Source of the DNA: Microbacterium aurugineum | GTDB lineage: Bacteria; Actinomycetota; Actinomycetes; Actinomycetales; Microbacteriaceae | Length of the DNA stretch: 64,000 nt | Assembly (NCBI RefSeq): GCF_023101205.1 | Contig: NZ_CP078078.1 | Coordinates: 2,861,411-2,925,410, forward strand | Direction: 5' to 3' | Part shown: positions 24,241 to 33,122 of the stretch, in pieces | Layout of the letters: the number at the start of each line of letters is the position of its first letter | Position numbering within the stretch: the first letter of the stretch is position 1 | The notes under the pieces: generated by a model | Database searches by the model: none | Told to the model about the DNA's origin: nothing | The model's input: only the letters and a program-made list of their open reading frames with translations | Program-made: the position numbers and the translations under genes

Positions 24241-25859
24241 GCGCCGGTTCCCTTCGTGGTCGTGTCGATCAGCGGGATCGCCGAAGTCTCCGCATCGGGT
24301 TCGTATTCTTCCTTCGAAAGGAATTCGTCGTACTCGGGATCGTCCTTCGCATGCGAACGCCCGCTCCACGGCAGAGCCGAGAGGATCAGCGCCAGCACGA
24401 CCAGGGCTACGACCATCCCCCAGCCGAAGATCGCGAGGAACCAGGCAGGGTAGCCACTGTAGGGCTCAGACGTCTTGGCGATGAGCTCGCTGATGAAGAG
24501 GTACCCGAGCACCACCGGCGCCAGGATGCCCACGAGCACCTTCCAGATCGTCCCTACCCGGAAGCTCGAACGCCGGTTCAGGTGCTCCGCCAGCACCGGC
24601 AGCTTGTGCAGCAGCCAGGCCACGACGATCACGGCCACCAGCGCGACCGCCATGATGCCGAAGGAGTTGACGAAGGCATCCGCCGTGTCGAGGACCGACA
24701 AGGCCGTGGTCGTCGAGAAGAGCGCCATCGAGATGATCGCCAGCGGGATCGTGACCGTGAGCGTTGTACGCACCCGAGCCCAGCCGAGCTTGTCCTGCAG
24801 CGCGGCCACGATCACTTCGAGGATCGAGATCAGCGAGGTGATACCGGCGAAGACGAGGGCGCCGAAGAACAGGACGCCGATGATCGACCCGCCCGTCGCC
24901 TGCGACACGATCGTCGGGAAGGCGACGAAGGCGAGTCCGATGCCGGAGGAGGCGACACCGGCTACCTCCGTGCTCTGCGCCTGCGCCATGAAGCCGAGAG
25001 CCGCGAAGACACCGATACCGGCGAGGATCTCGAAGCCGGAGTTCGCGAAAGCGACGACGAGTCCCGAGCCGGTGAGATCGGTCTTGCGCTTCAGGTAGGA
25101 GGAGTACGTCACCATGATGCCGAAAGCGACGGACAGCGAGAAGAAGATGTGGCCGTACGCGGAGGCCCAGACGCCGGGATCGGCCAGGGCCTCCCAGTTC
25201 GGGGTGAAGAACGCGTTCAGACCGTCCATCGCCCCCGGAAGGAAGAGGGACTGCACCACGAGAATCGCGAACATGAGGGTGAGCAGAGGCATCAGGATCA
25301 TGTTCGCCCGGCCGATGCCGCGTTTCACTCCGAACGCCATGATCACGATGACGATCAGCCAAGCCGCGACCAGGGGGATGCCCACCTGCGGCACGAACTG
25401 GGTGGAGACGCCGACGTCCGCGACTTTCTGGGACTGCAGGAAGTCACTGAAAAAGAAGGCGTCCTCGTTGCCCGCACCCCAGGTGAGCTGGGCGGAGAAC
25501 CACGTGTACATCGCGGCCCAGGCGACGATGACGGCGTAGTACACCGCGATCACGACGCAGATGAGGACCTGCCACCATCCGAGAGGCTCGGCCGCACGGT
25601 GCATCCGTCGGAACGCCAGCGGTGCCGACCCGCGGAAGCGGTGGCCGATCGCGTAGTCGAAGAACAGCAGCGGGATGCCTGCCGTGAGGAGCGCGCACAG
25701 ATAGGGGATGAGGAACGCTCCGCCACCGCCTTCGTAGGCGACGTAGGGGAAGCGCCAGATGTTGCCGAGGCCGACCGCCGATCCGATCGCCGAGAGGATG
25801 AACACGTTGCGCGAGCTGAAGGCTTCGCGTTTATGGGTCTGCGTCGCTGCGGTGGCCAT
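24237..25859 (-). CDS. metP: MetP-type sodium-dependent (NSS) amino-acid transporter
   Basis: A 540-aa neurotransmitter:sodium symporter with about twelve membrane segments. The N-terminus SAIGSAVGLGNIWRFPYVAY is the conserved NSS helix 1 with sodium/substrate-binding residues. With MetS it imports methionine and alanine. ATG 25859 gives the family-typical N-terminus and follows TAGTCT by 7 nt. Upstream in-frame codons are antisense to the next gene and are not used. The acidic C-terminal tail is cytoplasmic. No SAM or other riboswitch is seen upstream. Confidence 0.93.
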   Translation of the reverse strand: MATAATQTHKREAFSSRNVFILSAIGSAVGLGNIWRFPYVAYEGGGGAFLIPYLCALLTAGIPLLFFDYAIGHRFRGSAPLAFRRMHRAAEPLGWWQVLICVVIAVYYAVIVAWAAMYTWFSAQLTWGAGNEDAFFFSDFLQSQKVADVGVSTQFVPQVGIPLVAAWLIVIVIMAFGVKRGIGRANMILMPLLTLMFAILVVQSLFLPGAMDGLNAFFTPNWEALADPGVWASAYGHIFFSLSVAFGIMVTYSSYLKRKTDLTGSGLVVAFANSGFEILAGIGVFAALGFMAQAQSTEVAGVASSGIGLAFVAFPTIVSQATGGSIIGVLFFGALVFAGITSLISILEVIVAALQDKLGWARVRTTLTVTIPLAIISMALFSTTTALSVLDTADAFVNSFGIMAVALVAVIVVAWLLHKLPVLAEHLNRRSSFRVGTIWKVLVGILAPVVLGYLFISELIAKTSEPYSGYPAWFLAIFGWGMVVALVVLALILSALPWSGRSHAKDDPEYDEFLSKEEYEPDAETSAIPLIDTTTKGTGA

Positions 25860-25970
25860 GCGGGCGAGACTACCCGAGGGGGACACCGGTTCACACTCCG
25901 TGTACAGAGTTCGCGAAAGCGCGTCGCGTAATCTCAACATATTGGGGACCTCTGGGAAGAGCGACGGGGC

Positions 25971-26480
25971 ATGAACGCGAATGATCTGCTGATCGGCATC
26001 CCATCCGGACTTCCGGCGCTCCCGGACGCGGAGAACCCCTTCCTGACGCCCGACGCTCTCATCGATGCCCAGATCACCCGGGTCATCGTCGATGTGCTGG
26101 GCGGATCGGTCGGCGTGCTCCTCGAACTGCGTCAATCCTCGCGCCTCCGCGGCAACACCGCCCTGCTTCGGGTGAAGGATGTCGCGCAGCAGAACTGGCT
26201 GTGCACACGGACCGCCAACGAGTTCACGGCCTGGTCGATCACCGGTTCGAGGGTGTACCCGCACGAGCGGGAGTTCCAGCTGATCATCGATTGCCTCCCC
26301 GTGGGCACCCTGAGCATCGTGGGCTCGGCAGCAGAGTTCGTCCTCCTCGACGCAGCCGGACTCGACACCGTGCCGCCGGACTACCGCTCCGCCCCTCAGT
26401 CCCTCGTCAGGTTCGGCGTCGCGGACGAGAACACCCCGGTCGAGCCGATCGGTGTGGCGCGATCCTTGCCGCTGCTGTAG
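25971..26480 (+). CDS. Hypothetical protein
   Basis: A 169-aa soluble protein with no signal peptide or membrane segment and no recognised motif. It has alternating strands and short helices (ITRVIVDVLGGSVGVLLELR; FQLIIDCLPVGTLSIVG), suggesting one compact alpha/beta domain. It begins at ATG 25971 and is divergent from metP. Codon use matches its neighbours, so it looks native. Immunity-protein-like size and shape are noted, but no toxin gene is adjacent. Function cannot be assigned. Confidence 0.75.
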   Translation: MNANDLLIGIPSGLPALPDAENPFLTPDALIDAQITRVIVDVLGGSVGVLLELRQSSRLRGNTALLRVKDVAQQNWLCTRTANEFTAWSITGSRVYPHEREFQLIIDCLPVGTLSIVGSAAEFVLLDAAGLDTVPPDYRSAPQSLVRFGVADENTPVEPIGVARSLPLL

Positions 26481-26528
26481 CGCAAGGGGTTTCCGCTCGA
26501 CACCTCCCGGCGGCGTAGCGTGAGAGAC

Positions 26529-27626
26529 ATGTCGGACACGGGAGCAGCAGATCGAGCGAAGCCTTCGACTCCTCTGCAGATTCGACGGCAGACCTGGACG
26601 TACATCGGGCGTCGCGCGGTCCAGGAGTTCGTTCGCGACGGGTGCGTGGACGCGGCGGCCGCCCTGACCTTCTTCGCCGTCCTCTCGGTCTTCCCGGCGG
26701 GGCTGGCGGTGATGGCGCTGGTCGGAGTGCTCGCGGATACGGACGAGGTGCTCGATCGGCTGCTCACGCTCCTCTCCGAGGTCGCGCCCCCGGCCGTGAC
26801 CGACACGCTTCGTGCACCGTTGACCGATGCGGCAGGCACGTCCGCTGCGGGCATCACCTTGATCGTGGCCGTCGTCACCGCCGTGTGGTCCGCCTCGATC
26901 TATGTGAGCGGATTCGGTCGGATACTGAACCGGATCTACGGCGTCCCGGAAGGGCGACCGTACTGGAAGCGCAAGCCCTGGCAGCTCGGCGTCACCGTCG
27001 TGCTCCTCGGACTCGCACTGGTGGTCGTCGGGGTGGTCGTCCTCTCCGGGCCCGTCGCTCGCGCGGCCGGACATGCTCTGGGCATCGGCGACACGGCTCT
27101 GGGCGTCTGGAACGTCGTGAAGTGGCCGGTCCTGGCCACAGCCGTCGTCATGATGGTCACCCTGCTCTACAAGGGCACCTCCAATCTGAAGCAGCCCCCG
27201 CTTCGGTGGTTGGGTCTGGGTGCCGCGTTCGCCGTCGGGGTGCTCTCCCTCGCCTCTGCCGGCCTCTTCATCTACGTGTCGAACTTCGCCGACTACAACC
27301 GGACGTTCGGCTCGCTCGCCGGGGTCGTGGTCTTCCTCCTGTGGTTGTTCGTCATCAACGTGGCTCTGCTGATCGGCGCCGAGTTCAACGCGGAACTCGA
27401 ACGCGGCAGGCAGCTCCAGGCCGGGCAGAAGGCGGAATCGGAGTTGCAGCTCCCCTTGCGCGAGTCCACCGGGGTCGACCGGACCGAACGGTCGCGCGAG
27501 ATCACGATCGAACGCGGCACCCGTCTCCGCCGAGGCGAGACGCTCTCACCGCGCGAAGACACGGTGTTCCGGAGGGCCAAGAGGTTCCTGGATCACCTCT
27601 GGCACCGAAACGATCGACGCTCCTGA
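26529..27626 (+). CDS. YihY/BrkB-family membrane protein
   Basis: A 365-aa protein with six predicted membrane helices (about 40-290), the family signature DAAAALTFFAVLSVFPAGLAV near the start of the core, and a hydrophilic C-terminal tail of about 80 residues. The family was once annotated as ribonuclease BN, which is incorrect; its true role is undefined. ATG 26529 lies 7 nt after TAGCGT (26516-26521), so a GTG three codons upstream is less likely. It is convergent with the DUF2254 gene. Confidence 0.9.
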   Translation: MSDTGAADRAKPSTPLQIRRQTWTYIGRRAVQEFVRDGCVDAAAALTFFAVLSVFPAGLAVMALVGVLADTDEVLDRLLTLLSEVAPPAVTDTLRAPLTDAAGTSAAGITLIVAVVTAVWSASIYVSGFGRILNRIYGVPEGRPYWKRKPWQLGVTVVLLGLALVVVGVVVLSGPVARAAGHALGIGDTALGVWNVVKWPVLATAVVMMVTLLYKGTSNLKQPPLRWLGLGAAFAVGVLSLASAGLFIYVSNFADYNRTFGSLAGVVVFLLWLFVINVALLIGAEFNAELERGRQLQAGQKAESELQLPLRESTGVDRTERSREITIERGTRLRRGETLSPREDTVFRRAKRFLDHLWHRNDRRS

Positions 27627-27647
27627 CCCCCCGCTGTCGCGAGGTCG

Positions 27648-28955
27648 TCAGGGCAGGCGGCGGACGGTGCCGTCCAGCCGCTCGAGCACGGGGGCGGCAT
27701 CGGTGGGCGGCGGATCCGTGGCGACGTAGGCCGAGCGGAACGCGGCGATCTCATCCCGCAACCGCAGACGATCTCCCCCGGTCATCGCGGCCTCCAGCCG
27801 TTCGAGGAGCCCGACGCCCGCACGCACGACGAGCGGGTGGTTCATCCCGTACGTGCGAAGGGCCAGAAGCGCGTCGGCGATCAGCTCGATGGGAGACGGC
27901 CAGCGGCAGACGACCCGCAGTTCGCCGTCGTCGCCGGGATACCTTCCGTCTGCCGCCGGACGGCCGCAGAGGGTCACGAGGGCCGAGCTCAGCGCATCGA
28001 TCGCAGCCACCGCCGTGTAGGGGTCGTTGGTTCCCGCTGCGAGCCCGCGGACGCCGATCTCGGTCAGCCCCTGAACGGCGAAACCGAGGTCCTGGTGGGG
28101 AGTGCGCGCTGCTCCGACGGCGATCGCGGACGTGATCGCCTTCGACGCCGCCTTCTCCGTGCTCTCGTCCCGCCCCTGATTCCGGGAAACCAGAGACTGA
28201 GCGATCACCTGGCCCTCCAGCACGTGGGTTCCCGGCGGAGTGGCTATGCGGACGACGACCTGATGCGCGCGTGCGAAAGCGACGAGGTCCTCGAAGTCGA
28301 CGTATTGCACATAGCCCGAGGCGGTGGCGAAGAACTCCTCATGGACGATGAGGTCATCCGGTTCCGTCGCCACCGTGTCACGGTCCGACGCGTCGGGATA
28401 GAGGAGGTCGATGACCTCGACGAGCTCCCTCAGCACCCGCCCCTGCAGGGTGGTCACCTGGACCGACCTGGCGATGTGGTGGATGAAGTACACGAGCACC
28501 GCGACGTCGGCGATCGCCAGGAAGACGGCGAACGTCACTGCCGTGACGGGGACGAACGCAGAGATCGAGTCCTGCTCGGTCCGCACCGCGCGCAGCACCA
28601 CCAGCGTGTAGAGGAACGTCGAGGTGAGGACCGCGAGGACGAACTGGTTCCCGCGGTCCGCCATGAAGTTCCGCACCAGGCGGGGACCATAGGCCGATGA
28701 TGTCGTGGCCAGCACCGAGATCGTGATCGAGAAGGATGTCGCCGCCACCCCGAGCATGGTCCCGCCGATGACGGTGAGGATCGCGCGCCCGCCCGTCGCG
28801 GACAGATCCGCCAGGAGGGCGCCCGACGTATCGCCGTTCGCGAGCAGCAGGCGGTCGAGCTCGGTCAGTCCGATCGCGAGGGCGATCGCCGCCACCCCGA
28901 ACACCGTCGGCAGGAACCAGAAGGACTCGCGAGCGCGAAGGAACCAGGTACGCAT
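27648..28955 (-). CDS. DUF2254 membrane protein
   Basis: A 435-aa protein with four N-terminal membrane segments (about 12-32, 55-78, 103-125, 132-158) and a large soluble C-terminal part. The region GGTMLGVAATSFSITISVL and the loop RNFMADRGNQFVLAVLTSTF are typical of DUF2254. Function is unknown; a channel or sensor role is possible. The ATG follows TAACCT by 6 nt, indicating leaderless expression. It is followed by tRNA-Ser on the same strand upstream. Confidence 0.88.
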   Translation of the reverse strand: MRTWFLRARESFWFLPTVFGVAAIALAIGLTELDRLLLANGDTSGALLADLSATGGRAILTVIGGTMLGVAATSFSITISVLATTSSAYGPRLVRNFMADRGNQFVLAVLTSTFLYTLVVLRAVRTEQDSISAFVPVTAVTFAVFLAIADVAVLVYFIHHIARSVQVTTLQGRVLRELVEVIDLLYPDASDRDTVATEPDDLIVHEEFFATASGYVQYVDFEDLVAFARAHQVVVRIATPPGTHVLEGQVIAQSLVSRNQGRDESTEKAASKAITSAIAVGAARTPHQDLGFAVQGLTEIGVRGLAAGTNDPYTAVAAIDALSSALVTLCGRPAADGRYPGDDGELRVVCRWPSPIELIADALLALRTYGMNHPLVVRAGVGLLERLEAAMTGGDRLRLRDEIAAFRSAYVATDPPPTDAAPVLERLDGTVRRLP

Positions 28956-29035
28956 TCCCGAAGGTTAGTCGTGGATCAGCCCACAGCACACGACCTGACG
29001 CGTGGCGGGGGCGGATTCCCTCCCTGGAAAAAGTG

Positions 29036-29124
29036 CGGAGACGAGGGGATTTGAACCCCTGGTCCCCGTGAGGGGACTCCACCTTAGCAGGGTGGTGCAC
29101 TCGGCCGGACTATGCGACGTCTCC
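29036..29124 (-). tRNA. tRNA-Ser (anticodon GCT)
   Basis: An 89-nt class II tRNA on the minus strand. Acceptor GGAGACG pairs with CGTCTCC, the discriminator is G, the anticodon arm is CCACC-CTGCTAA-GGTGG with anticodon GCT, a long variable arm (AGTCCCCTCACGGGGACC) follows, and the T-arm contains GGTTCAAATCC. It reads AGC/AGT codons. Confidence 0.97.
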
Positions 29125-29344
29125 AGGCATCCGACCCGAAAGCACGGATGCACCTCACCATCATAACCGGAATGCGGAGCTGTCACGAACCGGCGCCCGC
29201 ATCGCCCGGAAAGGGTGACACTCGCCGAGCGCTCGGTCCGCACGGATGTCACGATGAGCGTGCGACGCCGCCCGTACCCGCCCCGGAGACTCTCCTCCGG
29301 CCCTCCGGCTCCCGCGCCGTCGACAGACGGGGGCGAGGTGCGAC

Positions 29345-30061
29345 ATGACGGGGATGCGAGAGTTCCAGACGGGTGCGACGCCGACGTCCGGCACCGTCTT
29401 CGACGGGGTGTCGGGATACGTGATCATCTTCGCGCTGCTCGTCGTCTCCTACGCCTTGTGCGCGGCACAACGCGCCACGGATCCGAGCCCGTGGGCGTTC
29501 CTGGTCATCCTCGTGACGGTCGCCGTCGTGTTCCGCGTGACCGGGACACCGCCGGTGATCCAGCACGTGGCCTGGGTGATCCTGTCGGCGGCCGGGCTCG
29601 CGACGATCATCACGGCGCTCAGCAGCGCGGGCGGGCACGTACTCGACATCGTGTTCTCGGCCGCGACCATGGTCGCGCTCCTCGTGGCGCCGGTCGCGAT
29701 CATCGGTCACCAGGTGAAGCGGCGTAGGCTCAACCTCGAAGCGCTCCTGGCAGCCATCACGGCCTACGTCTTCGTCGGCCTCTTCTTCACGTTCGCCTTC
29801 AACCTGCTCTCCCTCGTCTCCCCCGCCTCGATCTTCGACGGCACGGACGACGACTCGCTCGCCAACCAGCTCTTCTTCTCGTTCACGACGCTCACGACCA
29901 CCGGCTACGGCAACCTCGTCCCCTCCACCGCGACGTCGCAGGCGGTCGCCGTCGCAGAGGCGATCACGGGACAGCTGTTCCTCATTACGGCCGTCGCGCG
30001 CATCATGCGCGGCGCAGGTGCTCGCGCGGGAGTCCCCGCCCCCTCCGAGGAGTCACCCTGA
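29345..30061 (+). CDS. Potassium channel-like two-TM pore protein
   Basis: A 238-aa membrane protein. Four hydrophobic segments come first (about 23-42, 51-67, 74-92, 100-121), followed by a pore module (about 135-225) with selectivity filter TTTGYGNL (184-191), the K+-channel TVGYG equivalent. The pore is preceded by a helix near 135-160 and followed by one near 197-215. There is no voltage-sensor Arg repeat and no RCK domain. ATG 29345 has GAGG upstream; an internal ATG three codons later is possible. It is convergent with the beta-glucosidase gene. Confidence 0.88.
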   Translation: MTGMREFQTGATPTSGTVFDGVSGYVIIFALLVVSYALCAAQRATDPSPWAFLVILVTVAVVFRVTGTPPVIQHVAWVILSAAGLATIITALSSAGGHVLDIVFSAATMVALLVAPVAIIGHQVKRRRLNLEALLAAITAYVFVGLFFTFAFNLLSLVSPASIFDGTDDDSLANQLFFSFTTLTTTGYGNLVPSTATSQAVAVAEAITGQLFLITAVARIMRGAGARAGVPAPSEESP

Positions 30062-30097
30062 GCGAGCGGGCATCATCGCCGTGGACCGTCCCGCGGC

Positions 30098-32365
30098 TCA
30101 CTCCCCGGCGTTCGCCGCAGCCACCAGCTGCTCGATCTGCTCGAACGTGACGGGCAGCCCGGGGAATCCGGCGAGGCGGCCGATCGGGAACGACGCCATC
30201 ATCTTCTGCATCGCGTCGTCGTTCGGCATCATCGACGCAGCAGCCGCATCGCCACCACCCATCAAGCCACCGAGGGCCTGCTGCACGATCGGCCCGGCGA
30301 CCGGGTGGGACATCAGATCGCCGACCGAGGAGTTCATGGTCAGCTCCTGATGCACCGGGTCGCCCACGATCTCGACCGAGACGGTCGAGCGGAGGTCGCG
30401 GCTCGACGCAGCGACATCGACCGTGTAGGTGCCGCCCTCGACGATCCAGCCATCGATGCGCACGTCCCAGTAGGCCAGGTCCTCGCGCCGGACGGTGAGC
30501 TCGACGACACGCGCCTCCCCTGCGCCGAGGGCGACGGACGCGAACGCCTTGAGCTCACGAGGCGCCCGCTGCACGATCGACTGCGCAGGGGCGACGTAGA
30601 CCTGCACGACCTCACGACCGTCGCGGTCGCCGGAGTTCGTGATCTCGACCCTCACGGTGATGTCGCCGTCCGTGCCGACCTCGGCCGTCGCGGGGCCGTA
30701 CTCGAACGTCGTGTACGAGAGCCCGTGGCCGAACGGGTAGGTGACATCCAGGCGTTTCGCGTCGTACCAGCGGTAGCCGACGAGCAGCCCTTCGCCGTAG
30801 CGCACGTGCCCGAACTCTCCCGGGAAGTTGCCGTAGGAGGGGTTGTCCTCCAGTCGCACGGGCACGGTCTCGGTGAGCTTGCCGGAGGGGTTGACGACAC
30901 CGTAGAGCACGTTGGCCACAGCGCCACCTCCGGCCTGCCCCAGCAGCCAGCTCTCGACGATGGTCGGCACACGGTCCGCGAAGGGAAGCGCCACCACTCC
31001 GCCGTTGGACAGCACCACCACCACGCGAGGGTTCGCCTCGAGCACGGCATCGAGCACCGCGAGTTGCGCCGCAGGAAGGTCGATGTGCTCGCGATCGAAA
31101 CCCTCCGACTCCTCCGCGGCAGGCAGACCGAGGAAGAGCACGGCAACGTCGGCGGAGCCCGCCGCGTCGACAGCCTCGGCGCGGAGGTCATCAGCCGACC
31201 GTCCCTCTGCCGCGATGGCGCCGCCCTCGACCGCGAAACCGGGCGCGTACGTGACCTGCTCCCCGCCGAAGGCGCGTATCTCGTCCAGCGCCTTGTCGAT
31301 CCGGGTGGGATTGATCAGCGATGAACCCGCCCCTTGGAAACGGGGTTCGGTCGCGAAGGCACCGATCACGGCGACCTTCTGGTCTTTCTGCAGAGGCAGC
31401 AGTGCGTCATCGTTCTTCAGCAGAACGATCGACCGTCCTGCGGCTTCGCGGGCGAGTGCATGGTGCGCGTCGACATCGAGGGGGCCCTCCGCGACCGGGC
31501 GCGCGCCCGCCTTGCGAACGAGGTCGATCGCGCGGTCGGCTGCGGTGTCGAGCACACTCTCGTCGAGGGTTCCCGCGCGCACCGCGGCGACGAGCTGCGC
31601 GTCCGTGCGTCCGCCGGAGGCGGGCATCTCCAGGTCGAGGCCGGCAGCGACACCGACGACGCGATCATTCACGGCGCCCCAGTCCGAGACGACGAGACCG
31701 TCGAAGCCCCAGTCATCACGGAGCACGCTGGTGAGCAGCCAAGGATCCTCCGAGGTCCAGACCCCGTTGAGCTTGTTGTACGAGCACATGACGGTCCAGG
31801 GCGACGCGTCCTTCACGACACGCTCGAATCCGCGCAGGTAGATCTCGCGAAGCGGACGGGGGTCGACGTCGGAGCTCGCCCGCATGCGGTCGAACTCCTG
31901 GTTGTTCGCCGCGAAGTGCTTGAGCGAGGTGCCGACCCCTTGCGACTGGATGCCTCGGACCGAGGCGGCCCCGAGCACTCCGGAGACGATCGGGTCCTCG
32001 GAGAAGTACTCGAAGTTTCGTCCGCACAGCGGCGAGCGCTTGATGTTGATGCCGGGTCCGAGCACGACGGCGACGTCCTCGATCGCGGCCTCGACACCGA
32101 TCGCCGCACCGACCCGCTCGATGAGTTCGGGGTCGAAGGAGGAGCCGATGCCGACAGCCGGCGGGAAGCACGTGGCCGGAACGCTGCCGGCGAGTCCGAG
32201 GTGGTCGGTGCTGCCCGCCTGCTTGCGAAGCCCATGAGGACCGTCGGTCATCATCACCGAGGGGATGCCGACCCGATCGACGGCTTTCGTGGTCCAGAAG
32301 TCCGCGCCGCTGGTGAGCGACGCCTTCTCCTCGAGGGTGAGGTCGGATGCCGAGATCTCGGTCAT
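30098..32365 (-). CDS. Glycoside hydrolase family 3 beta-glucosidase
   Basis: A 755-aa GH3 enzyme without a signal peptide, so probably cytoplasmic. The catalytic barrel domain (about 10-310) has the KHFAANNQE substrate-binding motif (149-157) and the nucleophile Asp228 in GLVVSDWGAVND. An alpha/beta sandwich domain and a fibronectin-III-like domain (about 580-660) follow, then a tail of about 80 residues. It hydrolyses terminal beta-D-glucosides, such as cello-oligosaccharides taken up by transporters. ATG 32365 follows AAAGGAAG. It is divergent from a TetR gene that may control it. Confidence 0.93.
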   Translation of the reverse strand: MTEISASDLTLEEKASLTSGADFWTTKAVDRVGIPSVMMTDGPHGLRKQAGSTDHLGLAGSVPATCFPPAVGIGSSFDPELIERVGAAIGVEAAIEDVAVVLGPGINIKRSPLCGRNFEYFSEDPIVSGVLGAASVRGIQSQGVGTSLKHFAANNQEFDRMRASSDVDPRPLREIYLRGFERVVKDASPWTVMCSYNKLNGVWTSEDPWLLTSVLRDDWGFDGLVVSDWGAVNDRVVGVAAGLDLEMPASGGRTDAQLVAAVRAGTLDESVLDTAADRAIDLVRKAGARPVAEGPLDVDAHHALAREAAGRSIVLLKNDDALLPLQKDQKVAVIGAFATEPRFQGAGSSLINPTRIDKALDEIRAFGGEQVTYAPGFAVEGGAIAAEGRSADDLRAEAVDAAGSADVAVLFLGLPAAEESEGFDREHIDLPAAQLAVLDAVLEANPRVVVVLSNGGVVALPFADRVPTIVESWLLGQAGGGAVANVLYGVVNPSGKLTETVPVRLEDNPSYGNFPGEFGHVRYGEGLLVGYRWYDAKRLDVTYPFGHGLSYTTFEYGPATAEVGTDGDITVRVEITNSGDRDGREVVQVYVAPAQSIVQRAPRELKAFASVALGAGEARVVELTVRREDLAYWDVRIDGWIVEGGTYTVDVAASSRDLRSTVSVEIVGDPVHQELTMNSSVGDLMSHPVAGPIVQQALGGLMGGGDAAAASMMPNDDAMQKMMASFPIGRLAGFPGLPVTFEQIEQLVAAANAGE

Positions 32366-32458
32366 GGTCTTCCTTTCGCGGGGACAGCGATGTCTTGCGA
32401 AAACCTTACGTGATTCAGTATTAGATTTCAAACAACATTCAGGATTACGCTCGTGATC
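32366..32458. promoter_or_regulatory. AT-rich divergent promoter region between beta-glucosidase and tetR
   Basis: This 93-bp gap is distinctly AT-rich for the genome. A minus-strand TAATAC (32423-32418) could be the -10 of the glucosidase gene. On the plus strand TACGCT (32446-32451) ends 7 nt before the tetR ATG, predicting a leaderless tetR mRNA. Clear -35 hexamers and a convincing operator palindrome were not found. Confidence 0.45.
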
Positions 32459-33040
32459 ATGGTTCGACGAGGTTCATACGCGAAGGGCGTCGCGCGACGC
32501 GAGGAGATCCTCGAGAGCGCCCTCGACGTGATCGGGCGCAAGGGGTATCAGAACGCCTCGCTCAAGGAGATCGCCGAGGTGGTCGGTGTGACCCCCGCCG
32601 CTCTGCTGCACTACTTCGGCTCGAAGGAGGAGCTCTTCACCGAGGTGCTCCGCAAGCGCGACGAGCACGACGGCCTGGATCCCTCCGTCGCCGGGGCCGC
32701 CGGAGCCCGCGACGGCTTCCTCGAGGTCATCCGCCACAACACGCAGGTGCCGGGGCTCGTCGCCCTCTTCTCCCGGTTGTCCGTGGATGCCGCCGATCCC
32801 GAGCATCCGGCCCACGCCTACTTCCTCGAGCGCAGCGAGCGCCTGCGCGGGACGATCGCGGAGAGCTTCGCCACCGAGGAGCAGCGTCCGGCGCTCGACC
32901 CCGAGACGCTGGCGCGGATCATCCAGGCCGCGTCGGACGGCCTCCAGCTGCAGTGGATGATCGACCCCTCGGTCGACATGCCCGGCATCATGACCTCGCT
33001 GATCGACACTCTCGCCCCCCGCCCCGCTCCCCACCCGTGA
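32459..33040 (+). CDS. TetR-family regulator, divergent from the beta-glucosidase
   Basis: A 193-aa TetR protein. The helix-turn-helix covers about residues 10-56 (SLKEIAEVVGVTPAALLHYF), and the C-terminal helical domain is presumably ligand-binding. Its divergent position relative to the GH3 gene suggests it controls that gene, an arrangement common in Microbacteriaceae glycosidase loci. The ATG at 32459 (MVRRGSYAKGVARREEIL) is preferred to the GTG two codons earlier because of its spacing from TACGCT. Confidence 0.9.
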   Translation: MVRRGSYAKGVARREEILESALDVIGRKGYQNASLKEIAEVVGVTPAALLHYFGSKEELFTEVLRKRDEHDGLDPSVAGAAGARDGFLEVIRHNTQVPGLVALFSRLSVDAADPEHPAHAYFLERSERLRGTIAESFATEEQRPALDPETLARIIQAASDGLQLQWMIDPSVDMPGIMTSLIDTLAPRPAPHP

Positions 33041-33041
33041 C

Positions 33042-33122
33042 GCCGAGACCCCGCCTTCTCGTCGAGACCCCGCCCTGGGGGCGACAACGGCCGGGGGTCT
33101 CGGCGGGAGAGGGGGGTCTCGG
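33042..33122. repeat. Four-box GAGACCCC/GGGGTCTC element, copy B
   Basis: GAGACCCC starts at 33045 and 33064, GGGGTCTC at 33094 and 33113. The start-to-start spacing of 19, 30 and 19 bp is identical to copy A at 11739. The ends (GCCGAGACCCC and GGGGTCTCGGC) are perfectly complementary. The reverse complement of this copy matches copy A better than the direct strand does. It sits between the convergent tetR and permease genes and reaches the permease stop codon. Confidence 0.8.

Noticed and set aside
25860..27074. In-frame upstream extension of metP (adding about 400 codons)
   Set aside because: The extension is antisense to the hypothetical and BrkB genes and has no family similarity; the NSS N-terminus fits ATG 25859 exactly.
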